From: Parahaliea mediterranea
GTDB lineage: Bacteria; Pseudomonadota; Gammaproteobacteria; Pseudomonadales; Halieaceae
Direction: 5' to 3'
Assembly (NCBI RefSeq): GCF_017255185.1
Contig: NZ_JAFKCZ010000004.1
Location: 62,001-126,000, forward strand
DNA length: 64,000 nucleotides
Positions 16,734-27,281 of the stretch are shown here, in pieces. The notes under the pieces are model-generated. The model was given only the letters and a program-made list of their open reading frames with translations, was not told where the DNA came from and did no database searches. Made by a program: the position numbers and the translations under genes. Position 1 is the stretch's first letter; each line of letters begins with the position of its first letter.

Positions 16734-17937
16734 GTTCATCCACCGGGTCCTGGTCCGCACCCTTGAAGTGGAGCGCCGGCTCGAGCCCTTCTTCCGGCCG
16801 GCACTCAATCATGTTTTGCGCGAGCCCAGCGCGGCGCTGTTGCAGTGCTTGATCAACTGGCGCCGGGTCGACGAGGGCCTCGGCCTGGCCGAGGAGCGTA
16901 TCTACCCCTGGGAGGAGGCGGCCCTGGACGACATCATCGAACTGATGGCGCAGCAGATGCGCGGCCACTTCCAACCGGGTCGGTTCGAGCGCGGCGGCAA
17001 CACCAAGACTCACGGCCTGGTGCGCGGCACGGTGACGGTGCGCGACGACCTCCCGGCCCACATGCGCCGGGGTATTTTCGCCGAACAGCGCGCCTACCCC
17101 GCGTGGATTCGCTTTTCGGGCCCCGGCCCCGACGTGCCCAGGGATATCCAGGATGTGGGCTTCGGCAGCATGGCGATGAAGCTCATGGACGTGCCGGGTC
17201 CCAAACTCATGGACGATGAGCAGTTCACCCAGGACATGGCCTGCGTGTGTACACCCACCTTCGTGACCCCGAACAGCCGCTGCAACGCCCGCCTTCAGGA
17301 CTGGAGCCTGCGGGATATGCCGCTGTACTATTTCTTCGACCCGAGCGACAGCCACGTTCTCGATTTCCTCATGCAGTCCCTGTGGAACGAAACCCAGTAC
17401 AACCCCCTGGGGCAGCGTTATTTCAGTTGCGTGCCCTACCTGCTGGGGGAGGGGCAGGCGATGATGTACTCTTTCGCACCGCGCACAACCGTCGAGCGGC
17501 GCATCCCGGGGGTGCCCTTTGGCAAAGTGCCGGACAACTACCTGCGCGACAACATGGTGAAGACCCTGGCGCACAAAAGCGTGGATTTCGATCTGCTCAT
17601 CCAGCTGCAGACCGATCCCCATCGCATGCCCATTGAAAACGCCGCGGTGCGCTGGCCGGAGAAGTTGTCGCCGTGGATTCCCGCGGCGCGGATTCACATT
17701 CCGCGGCAGGTTTTCGATTCGCCCGCCCAGTTCGCCTTTACCCGGCAACTGACGATCAACCCCTGGCACTGCCTGGCGGAGCACCGCCCCCTGGGTAACC
17801 AGAGCCGCGCTCGCCGGCGCATGTACTACGAGTTGTCGCGCTTCCGCCAGCGGATGAACGACACGTATCATGTGGAGCCCACCGGCGACGAGGTCTTCGA
17901 CGAGTCCATGGCGGCGGGAGGGGAGCAGCGCGACTAA
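16723..17937 (+). CDS. Catalase-family haem protein with intact distal Thr-His
   Basis: A 404-residue catalase-related protein, shorter than true catalases (about 480-750). The distal site is N-T-K-T-H-G with Thr96-His97, the pair seen in coral allene oxide synthase. The proximal Tyr is 368 or 369 in RRRMYYELSRFR. IENAAVRWPE and LTINPWHCLAEHRPLG are shared with the paralogue at 12403. An N-terminal extension of about 80 helical residues is extra. It has no signal peptide, so the two catalase-like proteins of this operon probably sit in different compartments. Likely activities are hydroperoxide isomerase/lyase or peroxidase; catalase activity is possible. Confidence 0.85.
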   Translation: MVLEFIHRVLVRTLEVERRLEPFFRPALNHVLREPSAALLQCLINWRRVDEGLGLAEERIYPWEEAALDDIIELMAQQMRGHFQPGRFERGGNTKTHGLVRGTVTVRDDLPAHMRRGIFAEQRAYPAWIRFSGPGPDVPRDIQDVGFGSMAMKLMDVPGPKLMDDEQFTQDMACVCTPTFVTPNSRCNARLQDWSLRDMPLYYFFDPSDSHVLDFLMQSLWNETQYNPLGQRYFSCVPYLLGEGQAMMYSFAPRTTVERRIPGVPFGKVPDNYLRDNMVKTLAHKSVDFDLLIQLQTDPHRMPIENAAVRWPEKLSPWIPAARIHIPRQVFDSPAQFAFTRQLTINPWHCLAEHRPLGNQSRARRRMYYELSRFRQRMNDTYHVEPTGDEVFDESMAAGGEQRD

Positions 17938-17960
17938 TCACAAGGGAGAGCGACAGCGGT

Positions 17961-18734
17961 ATGACGGCGTCGGACAGCGAGCACCAGACATTGCAATTGC
18001 CGGGCGGTGGGCGCCTGGTCTATCAAAGCCAGTCCGGGCGCGGCCCCGGGCTGGTGTTCTGCCCCGGGTTCCAGTCGGACATGGGCGGCACCAAGGCCGA
18101 GGCCCTGGCCGACTGGTGCCGCCGCAACGACCGGGCCTACACCCGTTTCGACTACCGGGGCCACGGGCTTTCCGGCGGTGACTTCGCCGATTGCACCATC
18201 GGCATGTGGCGTGACGATGTGCTGGCGATCCTCGACCAGGTGGCCGGGGGTCCCCAGGTCCTGGTGGGGTCTTCCATGGGCGGTTGGCTGGCCCTGCTCG
18301 CGGCACTGGCCCGGCCGCAACGGGTGGCCGGGCTGCTGTTGATCGCCCCGGCCCCCGATTTCACCGAGCGGCTGTACCGCGAGCGCCTCGACGGCGACCA
18401 GCTGCGCGCGCTGGAGCGGCAGGGCTACTGCGAAATGGTGTCGGCTTACGATCCCGAGCCCTACATCATCACCCGCAAGCTTGTGGAAGAGGCCCGGTCA
18501 CACCAGTTGCTGGGCGCCGGGATTGCCATCGACGTACCGGTGCGGGTGATTCACGGCCAGCGCGACGACGCGGTGCCCTGGCAGCTGTCGCTGGACTTGC
18601 TGGACAGGCTGCGTGCGACGGATGTGGAGTTGCAGCTGGTGAAGGCCGGCGACCACCGGCTGTCGGAGCCCGCCGACCTGCGCCGCCTGTCGCGCACCCT
18701 GGAGGCCCTGTTCGAGGAGTCGATCAAGGCCTAG
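17961..18734 (+). CDS. Alpha/beta-hydrolase, thioesterase/esterase-like
   Basis: A 257-residue alpha/beta-hydrolase. The nucleophile elbow is G-S-S-M-G with Ser105, the acid is probably the Asp in GQRDDAVPW, and the His is in KAGDHRLS. The overall pattern (YRGHGLSGG; VLVGSSMGGWLALLAAL) resembles ABHD10/acyl-protein or acyl-CoA thioesterases. It starts 23 bases after the second catalase-like gene, preceded by AGGGAG, and closes the operon. Release of fatty acids to feed the dioxygenase, or hydrolysis of an oxidised product, would fit. The 3' end overlaps the convergent hutG by four bases. Confidence 0.85.
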   Translation: MTASDSEHQTLQLPGGGRLVYQSQSGRGPGLVFCPGFQSDMGGTKAEALADWCRRNDRAYTRFDYRGHGLSGGDFADCTIGMWRDDVLAILDQVAGGPQVLVGSSMGGWLALLAALARPQRVAGLLLIAPAPDFTERLYRERLDGDQLRALERQGYCEMVSAYDPEPYIITRKLVEEARSHQLLGAGIAIDVPVRVIHGQRDDAVPWQLSLDLLDRLRATDVELQLVKAGDHRLSEPADLRRLSRTLEALFEESIKA

Positions 18735-19687
18735 CCACGGCGAGCCGCCAGGCAGGCATCCACCAGCCGCGCCCCGAGGCGCGCGGTGCGCCCGTCGGGG
18801 TCCAGGGGCGGGGACAGCTCGGCCACGTCGGCCATCAGCCAGCGCACGTCGAGCCGGCGGCACAGGCGGCCGATTTGCGACAGGGTGCGCAGCACCCAGC
18901 CCGGGTCGACGCCGGGGGCCGCGGGGGCGCTGACACCCGGCGCGTGGGCCGGCGGAAAGACATCCAGGCAAATGGTCACGTAGAGGGCGTCCAACTGTGC
19001 CAGGAAGCGCTCCAGTGGCCGGGTGGCGCACTCGCCGCGGCAGTCGAGATCGCCCAGGTAGTGCGCCCCCAGCTGCTCCGCCCGGCGGTACAGCGCCGCG
19101 GTGTTGGCGGTGGGCGCCACCCCGAGGCAGAAGTAGTCGAAGGGCTGGCCGCGGTTTTCGCAGTCCCTGGCCGCCTGGTAGAAGGGGGTGCCGGAGCTGG
19201 GGTCGGGGGCGGGCAGGCGCAGGTCGAAATGGGCGTCGAAGTTGACGATGCCCAGGCGCTGGCCGGCGCCGGCCCCGTCGAGATGGCGGCGACAACCCTG
19301 GTAGCTGGCCCAGCCGATTTCGTGACCGCCCCCCAGGCCGACGACGAAGTGCCCCGCGTCGAGGTGTTGCGCGGCGCGCGCGGCGTAGGCGGACTGGCCC
19401 GTCGCCAGGTCGTCGTCGACCGGGATATCGCCGGCGTCGAACAGCGGCAGCTCGTGGTGCCAGGCCATGTTGGCCAGGGCCGCGCGCAGCGCCCGCGGCC
19501 CCCCGGCGGCGCCCGGGCGCCCCTTGTTCAGGCGCACCCCCCGGTCCGAGGCCAGTCCCAGCAGTGCATTTGCCGGGCCCGGCAGCGGGTGTTGAGGCGC
19601 CATTTCGACGACCTGGTGCCAGCGCCGCCCGGCCTCTCCGTCCTCGCTGTCGACGCGTCCGCGCCAGGGAGATGGTTCAGTGATCAT
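18731..19687 (-). CDS. hutG: Formimidoylglutamase (arginase family)
   Basis: A 318-residue ureohydrolase that converts N-formimino-L-glutamate to glutamate and formamide, the last step of the one-step Hut branch. The binuclear manganese motifs are present: [16 protein letters not shown] and ICLDVFPPA. The assignment as HutG rather than arginase or agmatinase rests on the position immediately after hutI, overlapping it by 11 bases, and on SSGTPFYQA in the substrate loop. Expressed leftward with hutI from the hutI/hutC intergenic region. Confidence 0.92.
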   Translation of the reverse strand: MITEPSPWRGRVDSEDGEAGRRWHQVVEMAPQHPLPGPANALLGLASDRGVRLNKGRPGAAGGPRALRAALANMAWHHELPLFDAGDIPVDDDLATGQSAYAARAAQHLDAGHFVVGLGGGHEIGWASYQGCRRHLDGAGAGQRLGIVNFDAHFDLRLPAPDPSSGTPFYQAARDCENRGQPFDYFCLGVAPTANTAALYRRAEQLGAHYLGDLDCRGECATRPLERFLAQLDALYVTICLDVFPPAHAPGVSAPAAPGVDPGWVLRTLSQIGRLCRRLDVRWLMADVAELSPPLDPDGRTARLGARLVDACLAARRG

Positions 19688-20903
19688 GCTGTAGCACTCC
19701 GCCCTGGAACAGGGCGCCGGGGCGGTGGTAGTTCAGGCCGTAGCTCAGCTCCGCGGGGCTGTCGATGTCCCACAGGGCGAGGTCGGCCCGCTGCCCCGCC
19801 ACCAGCTGGCCGCGGTCGTCCAGCCCCAGGGCGCGGGCGCCGTTGACGCTGGCGCCGCGCAGGGCCTCCTCGGGAGTGAGGTGGAACAACACGCAGGCCT
19901 GGTTCATCGCCGTCAGCAGCGAGGCCATGGGCGAGGTACCCGGGTTCAGGTCCGTGGCCACCGCCATCGGCACGCCGCGTTCGCGCAGGGCGGCGACCGG
20001 CGGCAGGCGGGTTTCGTGTAAATAGTAGAAGGCGCCCGGCAGCAATACCGCCACGGTGCCGGCTTCCGCCAGGACGTTGGTATCCGCCGCCGCCAGGTAC
20101 TCCAGGTGGTCCACCGACAGCGCCCGATGGCGCGCCGCCAGCACCGCGCCCTTGAGGTCGCTGAGCTGTTCGACGTGGCCCTTCACGGGCAGCCCGTGGG
20201 CGGCGGCGGCCTCGAATACCCGCTCCGTCTGGGCCGGACTGAAGCCCACGCCCTCGCAGAACACGTCCACCGCGTCGGCCAGGCCCTGCCGGGCCACCTC
20301 GGGCAGCATGTCCCGGCACAGCATATCGATATAGGCATCCGCGCCGGGCTCGCGGTACTCCGCCGGCAGGGCGTGGGCGCCGAGAAACGTTGTGCGCACG
20401 GTGACCGGCAGATCCTCGCCCAGGCGGCGCGCCACCCGCAGCATTTTCAGCTCGCTCTCCAGGTCCAGGCCGTAGCCGGACTTGATTTCCACCGTGGTCA
20501 CCCCTTCCTCCAGCAGTCGCAACAGCCGTTGCCTGCCGCTGGTGTAGAGCTCGTCCTCGCCGGCCAGCCGGGTGGCGGCGACGGTGCTGAGGATGCCGCC
20601 GCCGGCGCGGGCGATCTCCTCGTAACTCGCGCCGCGCAGGCGCTGTTCAAACTCCGGTGCCCGGCTGCCGCCGTACACCAGGTGGGTATGGCAGTCCACC
20701 AGGCCCGGGGTGGCCCAGCGGCCGCGGCCGTCCAGGCGCCGGCGGGCGGCCAGGTCGGGCATGTCGGTGGCCGGACCGGCGTAAATGACGCGATCTCCCG
20801 CCAGGGCCACGGCCCCGTCCTCGATGGCGCCGTAGGGGATCTCGCTGTCCGTCAGCGTGGCCAGGCGCAGATTGCCGAGCAGCCAGTCGCACTGCTGTGT
20901 CAT
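19677..20903 (-). CDS. hutI: Imidazolonepropionase
   Basis: A 408-residue metal-dependent amidohydrolase that opens 4-imidazolone-5-propionate to N-formimino-glutamate, the third step of histidine breakdown. [10 protein letters not shown] binds the metal and substrate; [19 protein letters not shown] and [11 protein letters not shown] are HutI signatures; [10 protein letters not shown] holds the late metal-site Asp. The length is normal. It is divergent from hutC, with a perfect palindromic operator in between, so it is expected to be repressed by HutC and induced by urocanate. Confidence 0.96.
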   Translation of the reverse strand: MTQQCDWLLGNLRLATLTDSEIPYGAIEDGAVALAGDRVIYAGPATDMPDLAARRRLDGRGRWATPGLVDCHTHLVYGGSRAPEFEQRLRGASYEEIARAGGGILSTVAATRLAGEDELYTSGRQRLLRLLEEGVTTVEIKSGYGLDLESELKMLRVARRLGEDLPVTVRTTFLGAHALPAEYREPGADAYIDMLCRDMLPEVARQGLADAVDVFCEGVGFSPAQTERVFEAAAAHGLPVKGHVEQLSDLKGAVLAARHRALSVDHLEYLAAADTNVLAEAGTVAVLLPGAFYYLHETRLPPVAALRERGVPMAVATDLNPGTSPMASLLTAMNQACVLFHLTPEEALRGASVNGARALGLDDRGQLVAGQRADLALWDIDSPAELSYGLNYHRPGALFQGGVLQHDH

Positions 20904-20940
20904 CGCTTGCTCCCTGTTTGGTGGGTGGGGGAAATGCTAT

Positions 20941-20964
20941 CTTGTATATACAGGTATATACAAG
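20941..20964. promoter_or_regulatory. HutC-like operator between hutI and hutC
   Basis: A perfect inverted repeat: CTTGTATATAC (20941-20951), spacer AG, GTATATACAAG (20954-20964). It agrees with the TTGTATATACA-type sites bound by GntR/HutC repressors. It lies 36 bases upstream of the hutC start and 37 bases from the hutI start, well placed to control both directions. Confidence 0.85.
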
Positions 20965-21000
20965 CTAAACTCATGCCTACTGTACTCATCAGGCTAGCCT

Positions 21001-21702
21001 ATGTCGTCACCACAGTACGCCAGAATCAAGGTCGCGTTGCGCCAGCGCATCGAGACCGGGGCGCTGTGCCCGGGAGACCGGGTACCCTCGGAAAACCAGC
21101 TGGTGGGTGAGTTCGGGGTAAGCCGTATGACCGCCCGGCGCGCCCTGCTGGAACTGGCGGAGGAGGGCCTGCTGGAGCGCACCCAGGGGCTCGGCACCTT
21201 CGTCGCCGACCGCCGGCCGGTGAGTTCGATCACCCAGATCCGCAATATCGCCGAGGAGATCCACCAGCGCGGCCACTGTCACGCCTGCCGCGTGCTGGCG
21301 CTGGAAGCCGTGCTGGCCGACGCGACGCTCGCCGCGCGCATGGGCCTGGCGGAGGGCGAACCCCTGTTCCACAGTGTGCTGGTGCACCTGGAGAATGACC
21401 AGGCCCTGCAGTACGAGAGCCGCCACGTGGTTGCCCAGCTGGCCCCGGCCTACCTGGAGCAGGATCTGGCCCGCGTCACCCCCAGCGCCTATCTGTCGGC
21501 GGTGGCGCCGCTGACCGAGGCGGACCAGACGGTGGAGGCGGTGTTGCCGTCGCCGGCGCAGGCCGAGGCCCTGGATATCGGCCCCGACCAGCCCTGCCTC
21601 AAAATCACCCGCCGAACCTTTTCCCATCGCGGCGTGGTTTCCCTGGCGGAGCTGGTGCACCCCGGGGACCGCTACCGGCTCGGCAGCCATATCGACAGCT
21701 GA
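21001..21702 (+). CDS. hutC: Histidine utilisation repressor (GntR/HutC family)
   Basis: A 233-residue GntR-type regulator. Residues 1-72 form the winged helix-turn-helix (VPSENQLVGEFGVSRMTARRALLELAEEGLLERTQG would span the recognition helix and wing). Residues about 90-230 form the UTRA ligand domain, which in HutC binds urocanate. It is encoded first, 40 bases upstream of hutU, so it probably represses its own operon as well as hutIG. Confidence 0.94.
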   Translation: MSSPQYARIKVALRQRIETGALCPGDRVPSENQLVGEFGVSRMTARRALLELAEEGLLERTQGLGTFVADRRPVSSITQIRNIAEEIHQRGHCHACRVLALEAVLADATLAARMGLAEGEPLFHSVLVHLENDQALQYESRHVVAQLAPAYLEQDLARVTPSAYLSAVAPLTEADQTVEAVLPSPAQAEALDIGPDQPCLKITRRTFSHRGVVSLAELVHPGDRYRLGSHIDS

Positions 21703-21742
21703 CAAACACCCTTCCCAGACAAGCATAAAAGAGGCTTGACCG

Positions 21743-23424
<1,682 letters not shown>

Positions 23425-23428
<4 letters not shown>

Positions 23429-24960
23429 GCACGGCAACGCTGACCATTACCCCGGGCGCGCTGACCCTGGCCGAACTGCGCCGGGTGAATCGGGAGCCGC
23501 ATCATATCGCCCTCGACCCCGCCTGCCACGCGGCGGTCGACGCCGCCGCCGCCACCGTGGCGGAGGTGATCGCCGAGGGCCGCGTGGTCTACGGCATCAA
23601 TACCGGGTTTGGCCTGCTGGCCAATACCCGTATCCAGCCCGATGAGCTGGAGGAGCTGCAACGCAGTATCGTGCTGTCCCACGCCGCGGGCATGGGCAGT
23701 TTCATGGACGAGAGCACCGTGCGCCTGATGATGGTGCTCAAGATCAATTCCCTGGCCCGGGGTTACTCGGGCATCCGCCGCGAGGTGATCGGGCATCTGG
23801 CGGCGCTGTTGAACGCGGAAGTCTATCCGGCCATCCCGCGCAAGGGCTCGGTGGGCGCCTCCGGCGACCTGGCGCCCCTGGCGCACATGAGCGCGGTGTT
23901 GCTGGGGGAGGGCGAGGCCCTGTACCGCGGCGAGCGCATCACCGCCGACCGCGCCCTGGAGATCGCCGGCCTGGCGCCGGTGCAACTGGCGCCCAAGGAG
24001 GGCCTGGCCCTGCTCAACGGCACCCAGGCGTCCACCGCCTACGCCCTGCAGGGGCTGTTCGCCGCCGAGAACGCCCTCAAGTCCGCGGCGGTGATCGGCG
24101 CCATGGCGGTTGAGGCGGCCCGGGGCTCCCGGGTGCCTTTCGATGCGCGCATCCACGACATTCGCGGCCACGCCGCCCAGCGCGACATGGCGACCCTGTA
24201 CCGGGCACTGCTGGAAGCAGAGAGCGAGATCGGCCGCTCCCACGAGGACTGCGAGAAGGTCCAGGACCCGTACTCCCTGCGCTGCCAGCCCCAGGTGATG
24301 GGGGCCTGCCTGCAGCAGCTGCGTTTCGCCGCGCAAACCCTGCTGGACGAGGCCAACGGCGTCTCCGACAATCCGCTGGTGTTCAGCGACGGCGGCGATA
24401 TCATTTCCGGCGGCAACTTCCACGCCGAGCCGGTGGCCATGGCCGCGGACATGTTGGCCATCGCCCTGGCGGAGATCGGGGCGCTGTCCGAGCGGCGCAT
24501 GGCGCTGCTGATCGACTCCTCCCTCAGCGGCCTGCCGCCCTTCCTGGTGGAGAACGGCGGCGTGAACTCGGGTTTCATGATCGCCCAGGTGACGGCGGCG
24601 GCACTGGCCAGCGAGAACAAGACCCTGGCTCACCCGGCCTCCATCGACTCGCTGCCCACCTCCGCCAACCAGGAAGACCACGTGTCGATGGCGACCTTCG
24701 CCGGCCGCCGCCTGCTGGATATCTTCGAGAATGTCTCGGGTATCCTCGCGGTGGAGTGGCTGGCGGCGGCCCAGGGCCTCGATTTCCGCCGCCCCCTGCG
24801 CCCCAGCGCGCCGCTCGACGCGGCCCGGGCCCTGCTGCGGGAGGCGGTGCCCTTCTACGACAAGGACCGCTACTTCGCCCCGGATATCGAGGCCGCCCGG
24901 GACCTGCTTGCTCGAGGTATGCTGGCGAGAACGGTGGCGGAGGACCTGCTCGGTTTTTGA
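23425..24960 (+). CDS. hutH: Histidine ammonia-lyase
   Basis: A 511-residue lyase that converts L-histidine to urocanate and ammonia, the committing Hut step. Ala145-Ser146-Gly147 (in [15 protein letters not shown]) cyclise to the MIO electrophile. [12 protein letters not shown] near residue 54 contains the catalytic Tyr, and [14 protein letters not shown] completes the active site. Together with hutU, hutI and hutG the window encodes the full route from histidine to glutamate. No histidine permease gene is in the immediate locus. Confidence 0.97.
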
Positions 24961-25255
24961 CCGGGGTTTGAATGCTGGCGCCAGACTTGGCATCCTGTAC
25001 CCTCGTAGGCAGCCACGTGCTGCTATCGTGGCCTGAATTTGCCCCGGCAGGGTGTGCATTTGCCTGTCTGGGTTCCACGAGCGTTGTAGCGGTACTTCCC
25101 CCGACGCCCCCGCCGGAGCACAGGACCCCGGCGCCACCATCCGCGGGCGTTGCCGTGGCATTGATGCCAAATGTCATCGCTTTTCCGTTATAGTACGCAC
25201 CCGCTGACCGCACCCGCTACGGGTTCTGCCAATGACAACACAGGAGTTCTGATCC

Positions 25256-25837
25256 ATGGCTATTACACTTCCCGATCTCCCCTATGCGATGAACGCACTG
25301 GAGCCGCATATTTCCCAGGAGACTTTGGAATACCACTACGGCAAGCACCACGCCACCTATGTCGACAAGCTGGGCCCGCTGATCGAGGGCACCGACCTGC
25401 AGGATGCCGACCTGGAAACCATCGTCAAGAAATCATCCGGCGGCACGTTCAACAACGCGGCGCAAATCTGGAACCACACCTTCTACTGGCACTGCCTGAG
25501 CCCCAACGGCGGCGGCGAGGCCACCGGCGCGGTGGCGGAGAAGATCAACGCGGCTTTCGGTTCCTTTGACAAGTTCAAGGAAGAGTTCAACGCCAGCGCG
25601 GTGGGCAACTTCGGTTCCGGCTGGACCTGGCTGGTGCTGAACGCTGACGGTTCGGTGGCGATCGTGAATACCGATGACGCGGATACTCCGCTGACCGGTG
25701 ACGCGAAGCCGCTGCTGACAGTGGATGTGTGGGAACACGCCTACTACATCGATTATCGCAATGCCCGTCCGAAGTACCTGGAGGCTTTCTGGGCCCTGGT
25801 GAACTGGGACTTCGTCAATGAGAATCTCTCTGCCTGA
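25256..25837 (+). CDS. sodB: Superoxide dismutase [Fe]
   Basis: A 193-residue cytoplasmic dismutase converting superoxide to O2 and H2O2. The four metal ligands are visible: His27 (YHYGKHH), the His of NHTFYWH, and Asp and His of DVWEHAYYIDYRN. FNNAAQIWNHTFYW and the GSGWTWLVLN segment fit the iron-type enzyme of proteobacteria. AGGAG precedes the ATG by 8 bases. A -10-like TATAGT lies at 25189-25194, but no matching -35 at the right distance was found. A strong terminator follows, so it is a single-gene unit. Confidence 0.96.
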   Translation: MAITLPDLPYAMNALEPHISQETLEYHYGKHHATYVDKLGPLIEGTDLQDADLETIVKKSSGGTFNNAAQIWNHTFYWHCLSPNGGGEATGAVAEKINAAFGSFDKFKEEFNASAVGNFGSGWTWLVLNADGSVAIVNTDDADTPLTGDAKPLLTVDVWEHAYYIDYRNARPKYLEAFWALVNWDFVNENLSA

Positions 25838-25860
25838 TAGTTTAGGCTGAGTGCATCGGG

Positions 25861-25897
25861 AACGCCCGGCTCGGTTTGAGTCGGGCGTTTTTGTTTG
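25861..25897 (+). terminator. Intrinsic terminator after sodB
   Basis: AACGCCCGGCTC (25861-25872) pairs with GAGTCGGGCGTT (25878-25889) through a five-base loop with one G-T wobble, followed by a T-rich tract. It lies 23 bases after the sodB stop. Confidence 0.9.
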
Positions 25898-25931
25898 TGG
25901 ACTTGCCACATCGCTGGGTTGCTACTTCGTG

Positions 25932-26187
25932 GGGGGCGGCCTTGCGGCCGCTGCGTCGCTCCGGCGCAGGCCAGGTGCTTTTCGGCCCTCTGCTCCGGGG
26001 CATGCGGTGCGTCTGCCATTTTTCTTCTTAATGTGGCGAGTTGCTCCTGACTTCGAATGGCCTGATTGCCGACCAGGGCTGAAAGGGCTTCGTAACTTCA
26101 CTAGTTCGCTGGAGGATGCTGCAGCCGCGTTGCCGCTAAGCGGATGTGGTGTTCGCACCGACCCCTGCGCGCCGGGCCAAAAAGACC
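25932..26187. repeat. Left arm of a ~255-bp imperfect inverted repeat
   Basis: This stretch matches the reverse complement of 26578-26831 over its whole length, with scattered substitutions and small indels. Well-kept blocks include GCGGCCGCTGCGTCG, AATGTGGCGAGTTGCTCCT, CTTCGAATGGCCTGATTGCC and GGGCTTCGTAAC. The arms are separated by about 390 bases that contain the REP array. Confidence 0.8.
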
Positions 26188-26254
26188 TGACCTACCCCGG
26201 ATCAACGCGGGGTGCCAATCGGTGGGTGAGGGTGCAAATGTCCGGTCTGGGGTT

Positions 26255-26510
26255 GGTCGAATGAATTCGACCCTACAGGGGGTGCGCCGTCTGCCCTTGT
26301 AGGGCGGAATTCATTCCGCCGCTTTTCGGTCGAGTAAATTCGACCCTACAGGGGGGCACCTGCCCTTGTAGGGCGGAATTCATTCCGCCGCTTTTCGGTC
26401 GAGTATATTCGACCCTACAGGGGGGGGCTGCCCTGTGTAGGGCGGACAGCGGGCCCCTCTTTTCGGGTCATTCATTCCGCCGCTTTTCGGTCGAATGAAT
26501 TCGACCCTAC
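26255..26510. repeat. REP/BIME array: seven palindromes, 69-base period
   Basis: Seven copies of a 22-base palindrome with a GTAG head alternate in orientation: minus at 26255-26276, 26328-26349, 26397-26418 and 26489-26510; plus at 26299-26320, 26368-26389 and 26437-26481. The last plus copy is split by 23 extra bases at 26447-26469. Minus copies have the stem GGTCGAAT/ATTCGACC, plus copies GGCGGAAT/ATTCCGCC, so two base pairs have changed on both sides together. Pairs are joined tail to tail by GCTTTTC and repeat every 69 bases. This is the architecture of bacterial interspersed mosaic elements. Confidence 0.9.
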
Positions 26511-26577
26511 ACGGGATGTAGCGAAATTTGCATTGAACGCATCGTCAACGCCCCCGCGTTGGGACGCGGTGGGTGGT

Positions 26578-26831
26578 GCCTCTTTTGTGCAGCGCAGGGG
26601 AGTCGGTGCGAGTGCCGCATCGATTTAGTGGCAACGCGACCGCGGCACCCTCCAGCGGACTACCGAGGTTACGAAGCCCTAAAGCCATGCCCGGCAATCA
26701 GGCCATTCGAAGTTAGGAGCAACTCGCCACATTAAGAAGTAAGGAGGCAGACGCGCCGCATGCTCCCCGTAGCGGAACAAAAGAGGCACCGCCTGCCGGG
26801 GCACGACGCAGCGGCCGCAGGCCGCCTCCCT
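26578..26831. repeat. Right arm of the ~255-bp imperfect inverted repeat
   Basis: Partner of 25932-26187. Its outer end (26755-26829) is present again at 26863-26938, so the right side has one extra terminal copy. The inner end carries GGTGCCTCTTTTGTGCAGCG, which corresponds to a diverged stretch in the left arm. Confidence 0.8.
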
Positions 26832-26938
26832 GGAAGATGACAGCAACATAGCCTGGTCTTGTGCCGCATGCTCCCCGTAGAGGAACAAAAGAGGTACCGC
26901 CTGCCGGGGCACGACGCAGCGGCCACCAGGCCGCCTCC
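26755..26938. repeat. Two direct copies of a 75-base unit, 108 bases apart
   Basis: 26755-26829 and 26863-26938 are nearly identical. Both contain GCCGCATGCTCCCCGTAG, GGAACAAAAGAGG and CCGCCTGCCGGGGCACGACG, and differ at only a few positions. The first copy is also the outer end of the right inverted-repeat arm. Confidence 0.85.
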
Positions 26939-27050
26939 AGAAAGTCGCAAAACAGAAACTGGCGCGAAGGAATGTAAGCTTCTTCTAATCTCCCCGACCA
27001 AATTGCAATAAAAAAAGCGCGAAATGGGAATAATTCGCCAAGCTTTACGT

Positions 27051-27078
27051 TTGTATATATACCAATCGGGTTTATAGT
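27051..27078 (+). promoter_or_regulatory. Candidate sigma-70 promoter of the small transcription unit
   Basis: TTGTAT (27051-27056) and TATAGT (27073-27078) are separated by 16 bases in an AT-rich stretch. The start of a 51-codon ORF lies 30 bases further on, and a strong terminator about 200 bases on. Confidence 0.5.
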
Positions 27079-27108
27079 TAAGCCACTGGATCAAAAACAG
27101 GTCGTTCC

Positions 27109-27264
27109 ATGAACCGCACACAACATCACATTCACGCACAGTATTGTTGGCAGTATTCGCTGTCGGCGGACCTGTGCCTGTGTGCCGGTGGTGAAACCCG
27201 TGTGATTACCGCGTTTACAAAACGCATGCGCCCGGTGAGCAGCCAGAAACCCGTGAACACCTGA
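27109..27264 (+). CDS. Possible 51-residue small protein or leader peptide
   Basis: An ATG-started frame of 51 codons ending in TGA, placed between a plausible promoter and a clear terminator. The predicted peptide begins MNRTQHHIHAQYCW and is rich in His and Cys in its first half (HH-x-H, three Cys), with a basic, Thr/Ser-rich second half. There is no signal peptide. The ribosome-binding site is weak (CAGG, 7 bases before the ATG). No family is recognised. It may be a real small protein, a leader peptide for the downstream structured RNA, or chance within a non-coding RNA. Confidence 0.35.
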   Translation: MNRTQHHIHAQYCWQYSLSADLCLCAGGETRVITAFTKRMRPVSSQKPVNT

Positions 27265-27281
27265 CCCAAGCTTAAGGCAAA

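Noticed and set aside
25189-25194. A full sigma-70 promoter for sodB
   Set aside because: TATAGT is present, but the nearest TTGATG is 22 bases upstream, too far for a standard spacer, so only the -10-like box is mentioned.
25851-26264. A plus-strand ORF in the left inverted-repeat arm and a similar minus-strand ORF at 26679-26912
   Set aside because: Both translate the same repeated DNA from opposite strands, and neither has a start or ribosome-binding site of its own.
26255-26510. CRISPR-like periodic repeats
   Set aside because: The repeats are palindromes in alternating orientation, the intervening sequence is nearly constant rather than unique, and there are no cas genes.
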